Source: Bradyrhizobium oligotrophicum S58
GTDB taxonomy: Bacteria > Pseudomonadota > Alphaproteobacteria > Rhizobiales > Xanthobacteraceae
DNA length: 64,000 nucleotides
Direction: 5' to 3'
Assembly: GCF_000344805.1 (NCBI RefSeq)
Contig: NC_020453.1
Span: forward strand, 4,993,001 to 5,057,000
Shown: positions 24,777 to 34,684 of the stretch, piece by piece
Layout of the letters: each line of letters begins with the position of its first letter
Position numbering within the stretch: position 1 is the first letter of the stretch
Position numbers and translations under genes: made by a program
Notes under the pieces: model-generated
Databases searched by the model: none
Told to the model about the DNA's origin: nothing
The model's input: the letters and a program-made list of their open reading frames with translations, nothing else

Positions 24777-25589
24777 GTGATAGACTATACTGATAAAGAA
24801 TGGTGCCACTTAGATTTTTTTTTGCGCCCGGTGGCGAGTGGGATTACAATGCTTGTTGATGTCTCCTGCTGGCATTTTGAGTACCTGCACGACACACCGC
24901 AGGATCGCGCGCTTCGCGCATACGATGCGTCACTCGTGCGGGGTCCAGAGTATTACGACTTCCCCGACACCGAGGCCCTGCTGAAGCACCTGGACGGGCC
25001 TGGGGACGACGACCGCTGCCGATTTCAGCAGAGCATAGCGGAGCGGCTAGGGCAGGACCCGGATGTCGCGGCTGTAAAAGCGCTCCGCACACCGCTCAAG
25101 AACCTAAAACACTTTCGGGCTTATCGTCGCCGCCAATATGACAAGTACCATGCGGCGGCTCGGCAGATTGCTGACGGGAAAGCGTCGACGACGGATCGAA
25201 AGCTTATCGACGAGTTCGACCTCGAGTTCAACGCCTCCAAGATATCACTAGACCCGGGTCAGATCTTGTTTCATGGCCGATGCAACGACCAACTCGTCGC
25301 AGAGCATCCCTACCCTAGCTACGTCTCTGCTACACTCGATCCCATCGTTGCCCTAAACAGCGCTTACAGGCGGGCTGGCGTTGACTGCATCAATGGACGC
25401 CCAATCGTTCTGGTACTTAAGTTGTGCGTGTCGCTGCGTTCGCTATGGGGCCACGTCGGGAAGTCTCAGGAATGGGAGCTGCTCCTGCCACGCGGCATAG
25501 ATTGGAAAGAGACAGAGCGCCGGCCGGGGAAGGCCTTCGACATCATTCACGCCACAGCAGTTGCCGAGCCCAAACGTCCGAAAACATGA
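24777..25589 (+). CDS. Putative ADP-ribosyltransferase-fold protein
   Basis: I do not recognise a named family, but the C-terminal 110 residues show the order of an R-S-E class ADP-ribosyltransferase. R168 is in I-L-F-H-G-R, S184-A-T186 in Y-V-S-A-T-L-D, and E232-x-E234 in Q-E-W-E-L-L-L-P-R-G. The first 150 residues are charged and helical. There is no signal peptide. It lies 193 bases after the CHAT gene on the same strand and shares its composition, so it may be a second effector or an independent toxin. The start is either the GTG at 24777 or an ATG at 24849; the latter loses only 24 residues. No obvious antitoxin gene is adjacent. Confidence 0.55.
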   Translation: MIDYTDKEWCHLDFFLRPVASGITMLVDVSCWHFEYLHDTPQDRALRAYDASLVRGPEYYDFPDTEALLKHLDGPGDDDRCRFQQSIAERLGQDPDVAAVKALRTPLKNLKHFRAYRRRQYDKYHAAARQIADGKASTTDRKLIDEFDLEFNASKISLDPGQILFHGRCNDQLVAEHPYPSYVSATLDPIVALNSAYRRAGVDCINGRPIVLVLKLCVSLRSLWGHVGKSQEWELLLPRGIDWKETERRPGKAFDIIHATAVAEPKRPKT

Positions 25590-26483
25590 GGTCAGCTTAC
25601 GAAAAACCGGCTTTTGGAGCGGCCAGTATTGATCTGGAGTGGCGCACCGCGGCAGTTGCACCCACGGCAGTGACCGCATTGGAGCCGAACAGGCCAAGCA
25701 CCGCCGAGCAGCAGCCCCGTGCCAACCTAAATTACGACCTTCGAGACCAGGATGATCCTTCGACGCTCGGCAGCTTCGGCGAGCTCCTGTAGCCGCGCCT
25801 CCATTCGGGATATCTTTCGCTCGAGCCGTCTTGATCCATCAGACCAACTGTTCTCCGCGATCTTTGCACCACGAAGCGATTGGGCCTGCGTCGCTGGCGT
25901 CAGATCAAGACTTGAACGACCCCACAAACCTCCGGTCAGCCGCATCCCAGCCGTCGGGCGGTTTGAGGTTCATGACCTGCATGAGGAAGGTGTGCGGTCC
26001 GGAGAGGCGAACACGCTCCTGGCGAGCGCCGGGGCCGGATGACGGCGCCACGGAGGATGGCCAGCAGATAGCACCACGATATCCGCTCGTGACGGCCTAC
26101 CCTACTCCCACTCGATCATCTTGAGCGTGACTAAGACATTGATCCTAAAGGCTTTTGCCGAGATGTCGTCTCAGGACGCCGATTACGAGACCGGCGATTT
26201 TCTTTCATCTTGATTCCACAGGAATATTTTGCGCGCTCATGCCGAGGTCCCCTTCAGCAACTATCGGCTACTATTGCCCTGCACAGCAATGAGTAACTGC
26301 TGACCTTGGAGTCAGCCGCTAGCGAATGAGAGCTGAGCGAAGACCATAGGTCGCTGTCGGCCGGCGACGCAAGCTCTGGACGCTGCAATGGCCGACATCC
26401 TCCCCGCTTGCCGACGATGTATCACGGCCACTCCGCGCAGCAGCGCCGTCGCGACGATCCTGGAGCGTTCGCAGGGATGTCGA
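25590..26483. other. Gene-poor stretch with an att-like remnant
   Basis: Nearly 900 bases with short, mutually overlapping frames on both strands and no recognisable domain. A minus-strand frame at 25727-25945 has a coiled-coil-like R-M-E-A-R-L-Q-E-L-A-E-A-A-E-R-R but no convincing start. The stretch separates the CHAT/ART block from the ABC-transporter operon and contains the guaA-end-like sequence at 26100. Confidence 0.5.
26099..26115. other. Candidate attachment-site remnant resembling the guaA 3' end
   Basis: ACCCTACTCCCACTCGATC on the plus strand reads in reverse as codons I-E-W-E-stop, the last codons of guaA. The real guaA end at 61128-61147 shares CCTACTCCCACTC and ATC around one mismatch, in the same orientation. 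No guaA coding homology continues to the right. The 3' end of guaA is a well-known integration site for genomic islands. Confidence 0.35.
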
Positions 26484-27494
26484 TCAAGGCAGCTCGGCGA
26501 CACGATGACAGGCGACGTAGTGGTGTGATCCGATCGCATCCAACGCAGGAAGACGCTGCGCGCATTTGTCAATCGCGGCCGGACAGCGCTGCGCGAAACG
26601 GCAGCCGGGCGGCGGGTCAACCGGACTCGGCGGATCGCCCTTGACGAGATGGCGGCGTTTCAATTCGTCGCGCATGGGTCCGGGCGGCGCGGCGGCCGCA
26701 ATCAGAGACCAGGTATAGGGATGGCGCGGCGCAGCGAATATCTCGGCGGCGGGCGCCTGCTCGACGATCTTGCCGAGATACATCACCGCGACCTCGTCGC
26801 AGAATTTCTGGATCACGCCGAGATCGTGCGAGATGAAGATGTAGGTGAGATCACGCTCGCGCTGCAGCCGTTTCAACAGATTCAGGATCTGTGCCTGGAT
26901 CGCCACGTCGAGCGCGGATACCGCCTCGTCGCAGACGATCAGATCGGGCTCGGGCGCCATCGCCCGCGCGATGCAGAGCCGCTGACGCTGGCCGCCCGAG
27001 AATTGATGGGGAAACAGATCGGCTGCCTGCGGCGGCAGGCCGACGTCGCCCAGCAGCCTGCGCACCCGCTCGTCGCGCTCGCTGCGCGTCCCGATTCCGA
27101 GCAGGTCGAGCGGCTCGCGGATCTGGTCGCCGGCGCGGCGGCGCGGGTTGAGCGCCGAGAACGGGTCCTGGAAGACGATCTGCAGATGCCGCCGCACCTC
27201 GCGCAGCGGCCGACCGGTGAGGCTGGCGATGTCACGGTTGCCGAACACGATCTGGCCCGATGTCGCCGGCACCAGCCGCATCACCGCTTGCGCGGTGGTG
27301 GACTTGCCCGAGCCGCTCTCACCGACGATGCCAAAGGTGGTGCCGCGGCAAACGCGGAAGCTGATGCCGTCGACTGCATGGACGAAAGACGGCTTGCCCT
27401 GGCGGCGGCCGGCCGGGAAATGCACGACGAGGTCGTTGACGTCGAGCAGCACCTCGCGGGTGCCTGTCCCGCGGATCGCGTCAGCCAAGCTCAT
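26484..27494 (-). CDS. Peptide-type ABC importer ATPase (OppF/DppF-like)
   Basis: A 336-residue ABC ATPase. Walker A is G-E-S-G-S-G-K-S-T, the Q-loop F-Q-D-P-F-S-A-L-N-P, signature F-S-G-G-Q-R-Q-R, Walker B L-I-V-C-D-E-A-V, H-loop I-S-H-D-L-G. The C-terminal oligopeptide/dipeptide region has C-R-F-A-Q-R-C-P. The Walker B Glu is intact. ATG at 27494 overlaps the preceding ATPase gene by four bases. Last gene of the operon. Confidence 0.93.
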   Translation of the reverse strand: MSLADAIRGTGTREVLLDVNDLVVHFPAGRRQGKPSFVHAVDGISFRVCRGTTFGIVGESGSGKSTTAQAVMRLVPATSGQIVFGNRDIASLTGRPLREVRRHLQIVFQDPFSALNPRRRAGDQIREPLDLLGIGTRSERDERVRRLLGDVGLPPQAADLFPHQFSGGQRQRLCIARAMAPEPDLIVCDEAVSALDVAIQAQILNLLKRLQRERDLTYIFISHDLGVIQKFCDEVAVMYLGKIVEQAPAAEIFAAPRHPYTWSLIAAAAPPGPMRDELKRRHLVKGDPPSPVDPPPGCRFAQRCPAAIDKCAQRLPALDAIGSHHYVACHRVAELP

Positions 27495-28489
27495 GCGGCG
27501 ATCTCCGTCTTGCGCCAGCAGGACACCGCGTGGCTCGGCGCGATCGGCTCGAGCGCCGGCTGCGGCTGCGCGCGGCAAACGTCGCGGGCCTGCACACATC
27601 TTGCCAGAAAAGCGCAATCGGCGCCGCGCGCGCCGAGCGGCGGCACCATGCCGGGGATCTCGCCGAGGTCGACCCAGGGCTGCGGCGCCTGCCCCAATGC
27701 GAGGTGCGGGACGCAGCCGAGCAGACCGCGCGTATAGGGATGGCGCGGTGCCGTCACGATCTCGCGCGAGGCCCCGGCCTCGATGCAGCGTCCGGCATAG
27801 AGCACGAGGATCTCGTCAGCGAGTTCAGCGACTGCACCGAGATCGTGGGTGATCAGCAGGATCGCCGTCCCGGTGCTGCGCTGCAGTTCGGCCAGCAGGT
27901 CGAAAATCTGCGCCTGCACGGTCACGTCGAGCGCGGTGGTCGGCTCGTCGGCGATCAGCAGCTTCGGCCGCCCGGCCAGCGCCATCGCGATCATGACGCG
28001 CTGGCGCATGCCTCCCGAAAGCTGGTGCGGATAGGCATCGATCCGCTGCTCCGCGGCCGGAATCTGCACCGCGCGGAGCAGCTCGACGGCGCGCGATCGC
28101 GCCGCGGCCCGATTGAGCCCCTGGTGCCAGCGAAGCACCTCCCCGATCTGGTCACCCACGGTGAACAGCGGATTGAGCGCGGTCATCGGCTCCTGGAAGA
28201 TCATCGACATGGCGCTGCCGCGCAAGGACCGCATCTCCTTCGCCGGCAGGGTCAGCACGTCCCTGCCCTCCAGCACGATGCGGCCCGAGGTAATGACGAA
28301 ATCCTCCGGCAGCAGCCGCATCAGGGCCAGCGCCGTCATGCTCTTGCCGCAACCGGATTCGCCGACCAGCGCCAGGGTCTGCGCCGGAGCAACCGCGAAC
28401 GACAGGTTCTCGATGACGGGTACAAGGCGGCCGGCCCCGTTGCGCATGCTCACATTGAGATCATCGACTTCGAGCAGCGCACCCATCAT
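27491..28489 (-). CDS. Peptide-type ABC importer ATPase (OppD/DppD-like)
   Basis: A 332-residue ABC ATPase with Walker [10 protein letters not shown]-loop [10 protein letters not shown], signature L-S-G-G-M-R-Q-R, Walker B L-L-I-A-D-E-P-T, and the oligopeptide C-terminal cysteines D-C-A-F-L-A-R-C. It pairs with the OppF-like subunit. It overlaps the upstream permease gene by four bases. Confidence 0.93.
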   Translation of the reverse strand: MMGALLEVDDLNVSMRNGAGRLVPVIENLSFAVAPAQTLALVGESGCGKSMTALALMRLLPEDFVITSGRIVLEGRDVLTLPAKEMRSLRGSAMSMIFQEPMTALNPLFTVGDQIGEVLRWHQGLNRAAARSRAVELLRAVQIPAAEQRIDAYPHQLSGGMRQRVMIAMALAGRPKLLIADEPTTALDVTVQAQIFDLLAELQRSTGTAILLITHDLGAVAELADEILVLYAGRCIEAGASREIVTAPRHPYTRGLLGCVPHLALGQAPQPWVDLGEIPGMVPPLGARGADCAFLARCVQARDVCRAQPQPALEPIAPSHAVSCWRKTEIAA

Positions 28490-29388
28490 GACCTCCGCCG
28501 CAGACGCGGGTTGATCGCGTCGTTGAGGCCGTCGCCGACCAGGCTGATCGCGAGCACCGCAAGGAAGATCGCCGCGCCTGGGAACATCACCGCCCACCAC
28601 GCATCGAGAATGTAGTTGCGGTTCTGGCCCAGCATCAGCCCCCAGCTCATGACGTTCGGATCGCCCAGGCCAAGGAAGCTCAGGCCGCCCTCGAACAGGA
28701 TGGCGACACCGATCGCCAGCGTGGCCGACACGATCACCGCGGGCAGCGCATTCGGCAGCAGCACAAGCAGGATCAGGTTGGCGCTGGATGCGCCCGCCGC
28801 GCGCGACGCCTTGACGAAATCGAGATCGCGCAGCCGCATGAACTCCGCCCGCGTCAGTCGCGCCACCGAGGTCCAGCTCACCCCGCCGATCGCGAGCGTG
28901 ATCGTGGTCAGCTTCGGCCCGAACAGCGTCACCAGCACCATCGCGAACAACAGCGGCGGCAGGATCTGGAAGAACTCGGTGATCTTGACCAGCCCGGCAT
29001 CGATGGCGCCGCCGAAGAAGCCGCTGACGGCGCCGACGACGAGCCCGATCGCGATCGTGATCAGCGCCGCGGCGGCGCCGACCGCGAGCGTCGCGCGACC
29101 GCCGTAAATCAGTCCGGCCAGCACGTCGCGGCCGAGATAGTCGGTGCCGAACCAGGCATCGGCATCCGGCGGCATGAACGGCGCGCCGACGAGATCGAGC
29201 GGATCGACCGGATAAAGCGACGGCCCGACCACGGCCACCAGAATGATCAGGACCAGCATCCAGGCGCCGGCCACGCCCGACGGACTCTTCATGAACTGCC
29301 ACAGGGCCAGGCGCCAGGGCGGCACGGCCGCCGGCGCGGAAAGATCGATCTGCGGCGTCGCCATCGGCGAGGACGTCTCAATCGTCAT
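28486..29388 (-). CDS. Peptide-type ABC importer permease (OppC/DppC-like)
   Basis: A 300-residue inner-membrane permease with six predicted spans. The N-terminal OppC-type segment includes Y-P-V-D-P-L and G-T-D-Y-L-G-R-D-V-L. The coupling EAA-like loop reads R-A-A-G-A-S-S-A-N-L-I. It overlaps the OppB-like gene by four bases, as is usual for this transporter class. Confidence 0.93.
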   Translation of the reverse strand: MTIETSSPMATPQIDLSAPAAVPPWRLALWQFMKSPSGVAGAWMLVLIILVAVVGPSLYPVDPLDLVGAPFMPPDADAWFGTDYLGRDVLAGLIYGGRATLAVGAAAALITIAIGLVVGAVSGFFGGAIDAGLVKITEFFQILPPLLFAMVLVTLFGPKLTTITLAIGGVSWTSVARLTRAEFMRLRDLDFVKASRAAGASSANLILLVLLPNALPAVIVSATLAIGVAILFEGGLSFLGLGDPNVMSWGLMLGQNRNYILDAWWAVMFPGAAIFLAVLAISLVGDGLNDAINPRLRRRS

Positions 29389-30365
29389 CGCCGCCCCGTC
29401 CGGATTCGCGGGTCGACGAGGCGGTAGATCATATCGGTCACGATGTTTGCGGTCATCACCATCAGGGCGGAGAAGAACAGCACGGCCATCAGGGTCGGAT
29501 AGTCGCGACGCAGGATGGAATCGAACACGAGCCTGCCCATTCCGGGCCAGCTGAACACGGTCTCGACCAGCACGGCGCCGGCGAACAGATTGCCGAACTG
29601 ATGACCGGCGACGGTCACGATCGGTATCAGCGTATTGCGCAGCGCGTGCTTGCCGACCACCAGCCATTCTGGCAGCCCCTTGGCGCGGGCTGTTCTGACA
29701 TAGTCGGCCGAGAGCGCCTCGATCATGTTGACGCGCGCCAGCCGACTGTATTGCGCGATGAACACCAGGGCCAGCGTCAGCGACGGCAACACCAGATGGC
29801 GGCCGACGTCGAGCACATAGGCGAAGCCGTGCTTGGGATTCACGACGTCGGCCATGCCGACCACCGGGAGGATCGGCCACACCGAGCCGAACAACAGGAG
29901 CAGCAGCAGCCCGGTCCAGAAGATTGGCGCCGCATAGCCCGCCAGCGAGACCACGGTGACCGCATGGCTGAACAGGCCGTTCGGCCGCCGGGCACTGACC
30001 ACCCCGAGCAAGGTCCCGATCGCAAGCGCGGCGGACAGCGCGCACAGCGTCAGATAGAGCGTCGCCGGCAGCCGCTGCAGGATCAGGCCGAGCACGGGCT
30101 GGTTGAAGTAATAGGAGTAGCCGAAGTCGCCGACGGCAACGTTGCCGAGGTAGATGGAGAGCTGCTGCATCAGGCTCTGGTCGAGTCCATATTTGGCGCG
30201 CAACGCCGCAACGACCTCCGCCGACGCGCCACCCATCTCGCCGGCGATCACCTGGACGGGATCGCCGGGAGCAAGATGGATCAGGCAGAAGTTCAGCACC
30301 AGCACAGCGATCAGCAGGGCAATCGCATTGACGATCTGCCTGGCCAGATGGGTGGCGAATGCCAT
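29385..30365 (-). CDS. Peptide-type ABC importer permease (OppB/DppB-like)
   Basis: A 326-residue permease with an N-terminal span, a periplasmic stretch containing A-P-G-D-P-V, then five further spans. The EAA loop reads Y-V-R-T-A-R-A-K-G-L-P. Family length is normal. It lies 54 bases after the binding-protein gene. Confidence 0.93.
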   Translation of the reverse strand: MAFATHLARQIVNAIALLIAVLVLNFCLIHLAPGDPVQVIAGEMGGASAEVVAALRAKYGLDQSLMQQLSIYLGNVAVGDFGYSYYFNQPVLGLILQRLPATLYLTLCALSAALAIGTLLGVVSARRPNGLFSHAVTVVSLAGYAAPIFWTGLLLLLLFGSVWPILPVVGMADVVNPKHGFAYVLDVGRHLVLPSLTLALVFIAQYSRLARVNMIEALSADYVRTARAKGLPEWLVVGKHALRNTLIPIVTVAGHQFGNLFAGAVLVETVFSWPGMGRLVFDSILRRDYPTLMAVLFFSALMVMTANIVTDMIYRLVDPRIRTGRR

Positions 30366-30419
30366 GGTGCAGCAAGTCTCCTCGTGGCTTTCGGAACGCC
30401 GTTGTCGGTCGGATCCGCC

Positions 30420-32015
30420 TCAGGTCTTCGGCGGGACTTCCCAGTACAGTTCGTCGAGCGGCGACATCATGCCCCAGATCGAGTTCGGGAGATTGCCGAG
30501 CCCCTTGGCGAACGCATTGTAATACGGACTGACATTGATGAAGTAGATCGGCACCTCTGAGACGACGATCTTCTGGAATTCCGAGTAGAGCGCCTTGCGC
30601 TTCTCGGGCGAGGTCTCGACCGCCGCCGCCTGCAAGAGTTCGTCAACCTTGGGGTTGGAATATTGCTGTGTGTTCGACCAGATGATGCCCTTGCGGATGT
30701 TCGACGTCAGGTAGGTCCGGTTGACGCCGATCACTGGGTCGCCCCAGTTGTAGACGGTATCCATGGTCAGGTCGAAATCGAAATTCGAGACGCGCTGCGC
30801 CCAGGTCGGAAAATCCGGCGCGGCGCGCACCTCGAGATTGATGCCGACGCGCTTGAGCTGCGAGCGCATGTATTCGGCGACGTTGCGCTGCTGCTCGTCA
30901 GCGCCGGGAATGTAGTCGATGGTCAGCGAAAAGCGCGAGCCGTCGGCGCCCTTGGCATAGCCCGCGGCATCCAGCAGCGCGGCTGATTTGACATAGTCGA
31001 CCTTGTAGGGCTCGACGCCGGCTTCGGCCAGCGGCGACTCCGGCGCGATCGGCCCGAGCGCCGGCGTCGCCTTGCCGCCCATCAGCTTGGAGACGATGAA
31101 ATCGCGGTTCGCCGCATAGGCGATCGCCTGGCGCACACGGACATCATCGAGCGGCTTCTTCCTGGTGTTGAAGGCGAGCCAGTTGAGCGGGCCGACGCCG
31201 GCCATGCCCTTGTCGGTCACGATCAGGTTCGGGGCCTTCTGCAGGCGATCGATATCACGCGCACCCGCGATGAAAGGAAGCGCGCTGAAATCGCCGCGCT
31301 CCAGCGAGACCACGGCCGCATTCTGATCCGACACCAGCCTCACCACGATCTTGTCGAGCTTGGGCCGGCCGGGGATGAAGAATTTGTCGAACTTCTCCAG
31401 CGTATAATATTCGCCCTGCTTGTATTCCGTCAGCTTGAACGGACCGGAGCCGATCGGCTTGAGATTCGCCGGATGCGTCTTCAGGTCCTGGCCGTCGCCA
31501 TAGACGTGCTTGGGCAGGATCGGCATCAGCGCCGGCGACATTGCCAGGAGCAGCGACGGGCTCGGGTTCTTCAGGCGGAGGATCGCGGTCGCGGGATCCG
31601 GCGTCTCGACCTTGTCGACCGCCGCCAGCATCGTCTGGAACGGATGATTGGCCTTGATCGCCATGATCGAGAACGCGACGTCCTCCGACGTCACGGGATG
31701 GCCGTCGTGGAAGACGGCATCCTTCACCAGATGCAGCGTGACGGACAATCCGTCAGGCGCAACCTCCCATGACTGCGCCAGATAGGGCTGTGGATTCCAC
31801 TTGTCATCATAGCGCAGCGGGCTCGCGAAGATCTGCGCTGTCGGCATGGCCGTCGCCATGCCCGACTGCACAGCGCCGTTGAAATGCCGTGGCACCTGCG
31901 TGGTCGCGACCACCAAGGTGTTGCCGCCGGATGACTGAGCCTGCGCCGCGGGGGATGCGGCCGTGGCCGCAACGAGTCCGATAGCTCCGAGCACGAAATG
32001 TCGTCTGATCAACAT
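30420..32015 (-). CDS. Periplasmic solute-binding protein of the peptide/nickel class
   Basis: A 531-residue family-5 binding protein. The N-terminus has a twin-arginine-like start (I-R-R-H-F-V-L-G-A) and a cleavable signal ending A-Q-A-Q. Family features include L-A-Q-S-W-E-V-A-P-D-G and V-R-Q-A-I-A-Y-A-A-N-R-D. Substrates of this class range from peptides to opines and small metal chelates. Neighbouring CobW and amidohydrolase genes suggest an amide- or peptide-like nutrient, which is inference. Confidence 0.9.
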   Translation of the reverse strand: MLIRRHFVLGAIGLVAATAASPAAQAQSSGGNTLVVATTQVPRHFNGAVQSGMATAMPTAQIFASPLRYDDKWNPQPYLAQSWEVAPDGLSVTLHLVKDAVFHDGHPVTSEDVAFSIMAIKANHPFQTMLAAVDKVETPDPATAILRLKNPSPSLLLAMSPALMPILPKHVYGDGQDLKTHPANLKPIGSGPFKLTEYKQGEYYTLEKFDKFFIPGRPKLDKIVVRLVSDQNAAVVSLERGDFSALPFIAGARDIDRLQKAPNLIVTDKGMAGVGPLNWLAFNTRKKPLDDVRVRQAIAYAANRDFIVSKLMGGKATPALGPIAPESPLAEAGVEPYKVDYVKSAALLDAAGYAKGADGSRFSLTIDYIPGADEQQRNVAEYMRSQLKRVGINLEVRAAPDFPTWAQRVSNFDFDLTMDTVYNWGDPVIGVNRTYLTSNIRKGIIWSNTQQYSNPKVDELLQAAAVETSPEKRKALYSEFQKIVVSEVPIYFINVSPYYNAFAKGLGNLPNSIWGMMSPLDELYWEVPPKT

Positions 32016-32096
32016 GGCTATCCCGCTTCCTGATTCACGACAGGGTGGATGATGAGAAAGTCGCTTGGTGGTCCGATAGGCCTCGATGTCATCGCG

Positions 32097-33041
32097 TCAT
32101 GCCGCAGCGGTCAGGGCGCGGTCGAGGATCGCGTCCAGTTCGTGATCCGATGGCAAATTCGCGGTGCCCACGCCCGCGAGCGTGATCGTCTCGGCCACAT
32201 CAGGCGCAGCATCATCTGCCGGCGTCAGCGACCAGTTGCGCGACACCAGCTGGAACACCTGCGCCCGGTCGTCGCCGTTGACTCGGCAGATTCCCTTCAG
32301 CCGCAGCAATTGTCCCGGCAGATCGAGCACGGCCGCGGCGAGCCTGTCGCGATCGAAACGTCCGGGACGCTGATAGGTCCAGCGACGGAAATCGCTCTCA
32401 TGATCCACCGTCCCCACGACCGGCTCGGCGCGGAAACGCGCGGGCCGCCCTCGTCCGAAAACGGCGTGATGCACAGGAGCTAGCGCCGATAGTTGCTCGA
32501 TCGGCACATCCGGCCGGATGGCGCCGATGACGGCACACGCCGCCGCGCGCTGGCTCTCGCTGGCCAGGTCGCATTTGCTCAGCAGCACGACGTCGCATCT
32601 GGCGAACTGGTTGCGGATGGTCTCGCCGATATGCCGGTCCTCGCATTGCATTGCGATACGGGTTGCATCGGCCAGCACGACGACGCCGTCGAGCCGCAGC
32701 GACGGCTCCACCAGCGCGATCTCGGCGATGCGCCAGGGATCACCCACTCCGCTGGATTCGATCACGACGCGATCGAAGCGCCCGACATCGTCCAGCAGCC
32801 GCGCCAAGGTATCGAGAAAGCCCGCCCCGATGCTGCAGCAGACGCAGCCATTGGTGAGCGACATCGTCGTGCCGTCGTGGCTCCGGATCAAAGCCGCATC
32901 GACGTTAATCTCGCCGAAATCGTTCACCAGCACCGCGCAGCGTTCCGTGCTGGCGGATAGCAGGCGGTTGAGCAGCGTCGTCTTCCCGGCGCCGAGAAAG
33001 CCGCCGATCACGGTGAACGGAATGGGCGCTGAGACCGTCAT
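32097..33041 (-). CDS. CobW/COG0523-family GTPase, putative metallochaperone
   Basis: A 314-residue G3E GTPase. Walker A is G-G-F-L-G-A-G-K-T-T-L-L-N, the metal-binding C-x-C-C is G-C-V-C-C-S-I, the switch has E-S-S-G-V-G-D-P, and the base-recognition motif is S-K-C-D-L. The CobW C-terminal domain is present. This family delivers zinc or other metals to client enzymes. It overlaps the amidohydrolase gene by four bases, so the client may be that metal-dependent amidohydrolase. Confidence 0.88.
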   Translation of the reverse strand: MTVSAPIPFTVIGGFLGAGKTTLLNRLLSASTERCAVLVNDFGEINVDAALIRSHDGTTMSLTNGCVCCSIGAGFLDTLARLLDDVGRFDRVVIESSGVGDPWRIAEIALVEPSLRLDGVVVLADATRIAMQCEDRHIGETIRNQFARCDVVLLSKCDLASESQRAAACAVIGAIRPDVPIEQLSALAPVHHAVFGRGRPARFRAEPVVGTVDHESDFRRWTYQRPGRFDRDRLAAAVLDLPGQLLRLKGICRVNGDDRAQVFQLVSRNWSLTPADDAAPDVAETITLAGVGTANLPSDHELDAILDRALTAAA

Positions 33042-34684
33042 GCGCGGGGCGCCTCCTTGACGATGCCGCCGACCACCGTGCCCCACACCGGAACGTCCTT
33101 CAACATCTCCGGCGCGACCGTCAACGGATCCTGCTCGAGGACAGCGAAATCGGCGTATTTGCCGGCCTCGATGCTGCCGACGAGATGATCGAGCTTGAGC
33201 GTATAGGCCGCGCCGATCGTGATGGCGTTCAGCGCCCGCTCCACGCTCAGCGCCTCGGTCTCCGCGCCGAGCTTGCGGCCCGACGAGGACACGCGGTTCA
33301 CGGCGCACCACGCGGTGAACAGCGGCGACAGCGGCGTGACCGGCGCATCGGAGTGGATCGAGAACGGGACGCCGATCCGCTGTGCCGTGCCGGTAGCATC
33401 GAGGCGGTTCGCCCGCTCCGGCCCCATCGTCAGCTCGTAATGGGAATCGCCCCAGTAGAAGACGTGGTTTGCAAACAGATTGACGCACATGCCGAGTGCC
33501 TTCATGCGGCGGAATTGCGCCGCGTCGGCCATTTGGCAGTGCTGCAGGGTGTGGCGATGATCCGGACGAGGGTGAGCGGTCTGCGCCTTCTCCACCGCGT
33601 CGAGCGCAAGCTCGGTCGCCTCGTCGCCATTGGTGTGGATGTGAAGCTGGATGCCGGCCCGGTGGTAGAGATCGACCAGGCGCGGCAGCTCCTCCGGCGC
33701 GATGTACCAGAGGCCGTTCGGCGCGCCGTTGTGATAACCGGGCCAGCGCAAGCGCGCCGTGAAGCCCTGGATCGAGCCGTCGACGACCAGCTTGACGATG
33801 CCGTAATGCAGCTTGTCGTTGCCGGACTCGCGCAAGCCAACGATCTTTTCGATCGCCTGGTCCGGACCATGTGTGGCCGAAGCCAGCGCCGGCACCAGAC
33901 GCACGCCGAAATCCGGCTGCTGCGTCGCGGAGCGGTAGAGGTCCAGCGTGTTCTCGCTGAGGTCGTTGTGCAGATCGGTGATCGTGGTGACGCCCTGCAC
34001 GCAGGCTGACGACGCATAGCGCTGCACATCGGACATCGTCAGTAGCTCCGACAGCGGATTGCCCACCAGGCGGAACGCCCGAAGTCGTGCCGCGATGCCT
34101 TGCAGCTCACCGCTGGCCAGACCGTCGGCTCCGGCGACCACGCCAGAGATGTCGGTGGCGTGCAGGAGCTGCGTCCGCTCCAGCACCAGCGTGTTGACCA
34201 CACTGATGTGGAAGCTGGCGTGGATCACCATGATAGGCCGCGTCGTCGAGACCCGGTCCAGCGCTTCGCGCGCCAGCTTCTGGCCACCGATATGCAGCGG
34301 ATCGAAACCCCAGGCGAACAGCGTTGCATCCGGATCGGCCGTTCCGGCTTCGGCCTCGCGCAGCCGCGCGACGATGGCGTCGAGGTCAGCAACGCCGGCG
34401 ACCGCCCTGCCCTCCGGCGAGCGCCGTTCGAACGCCCCGACATAGGGCAGCGACCACATGATGCCTTCCATGATGTGGCTATGGCCTTCGACGAAGCCCG
34501 GAAGCAGCACCTTGTCGCGAAAGCGCATGTCGATCCGACCGTCCGGAGCGAACTGAGCGATCTCCGCTTCGCTGCCGGCCGCAACGATCCGCCCCGCCCG
34601 CACCGCAACATGCGTCGCAAACGGCCGCGACGGGTTCATCGTCACGATCCTGCGGGCCGCGTAGACGACGGTATCTGAACTCAC
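33038..34684 (-). CDS. YtcJ-like metal-dependent amidohydrolase
   Basis: A 548-residue amidohydrolase of the YtcJ/NfdA group. Metal-site motifs are G-F-V-E-G-H-S-H (H-x-H), later L-H-I-H-T-N-G-D and the terminal Asp in S-I-H-S-D-A-P-V-T-P. There is no signal peptide. The start is the GTG at 34684 with GAGGAA upstream; the frame is open back to 34822, but the leader looks non-coding. It is the first gene of the seven-gene uptake operon, divergent from a MocR regulator. It probably hydrolyses an imported amide or N-formyl compound; the substrate is not readable from the sequence. Confidence 0.85.
   Translation of the reverse strand: MSSDTVVYAARRIVTMNPSRPFATHVAVRAGRIVAAGSEAEIAQFAPDGRIDMRFRDKVLLPGFVEGHSHIMEGIMWSLPYVGAFERRSPEGRAVAGVADLDAIVARLREAEAGTADPDATLFAWGFDPLHIGGQKLAREALDRVSTTRPIMVIHASFHISVVNTLVLERTQLLHATDISGVVAGADGLASGELQGIAARLRAFRLVGNPLSELLTMSDVQRYASSACVQGVTTITDLHNDLSENTLDLYRSATQQPDFGVRLVPALASATHGPDQAIEKIVGLRESGNDKLHYGIVKLVVDGSIQGFTARLRWPGYHNGAPNGLWYIAPEELPRLVDLYHRAGIQLHIHTNGDEATELALDAVEKAQTAHPRPDHRHTLQHCQMADAAQFRRMKALGMCVNLFANHVFYWGDSHYELTMGPERANRLDATGTAQRIGVPFSIHSDAPVTPLSPLFTAWCAVNRVSSSGRKLGAETEALSVERALNAITIGAAYTLKLDHLVGSIEAGKYADFAVLEQDPLTVAPEMLKDVPVWGTVVGGIVKEAPRA

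Noticed and set aside
25727..25945. 72-residue minus-strand frame with a coiled-coil-like stretch
   Set aside because: No ribosome site or neighbour support; an opposing frame of equal quality covers it.
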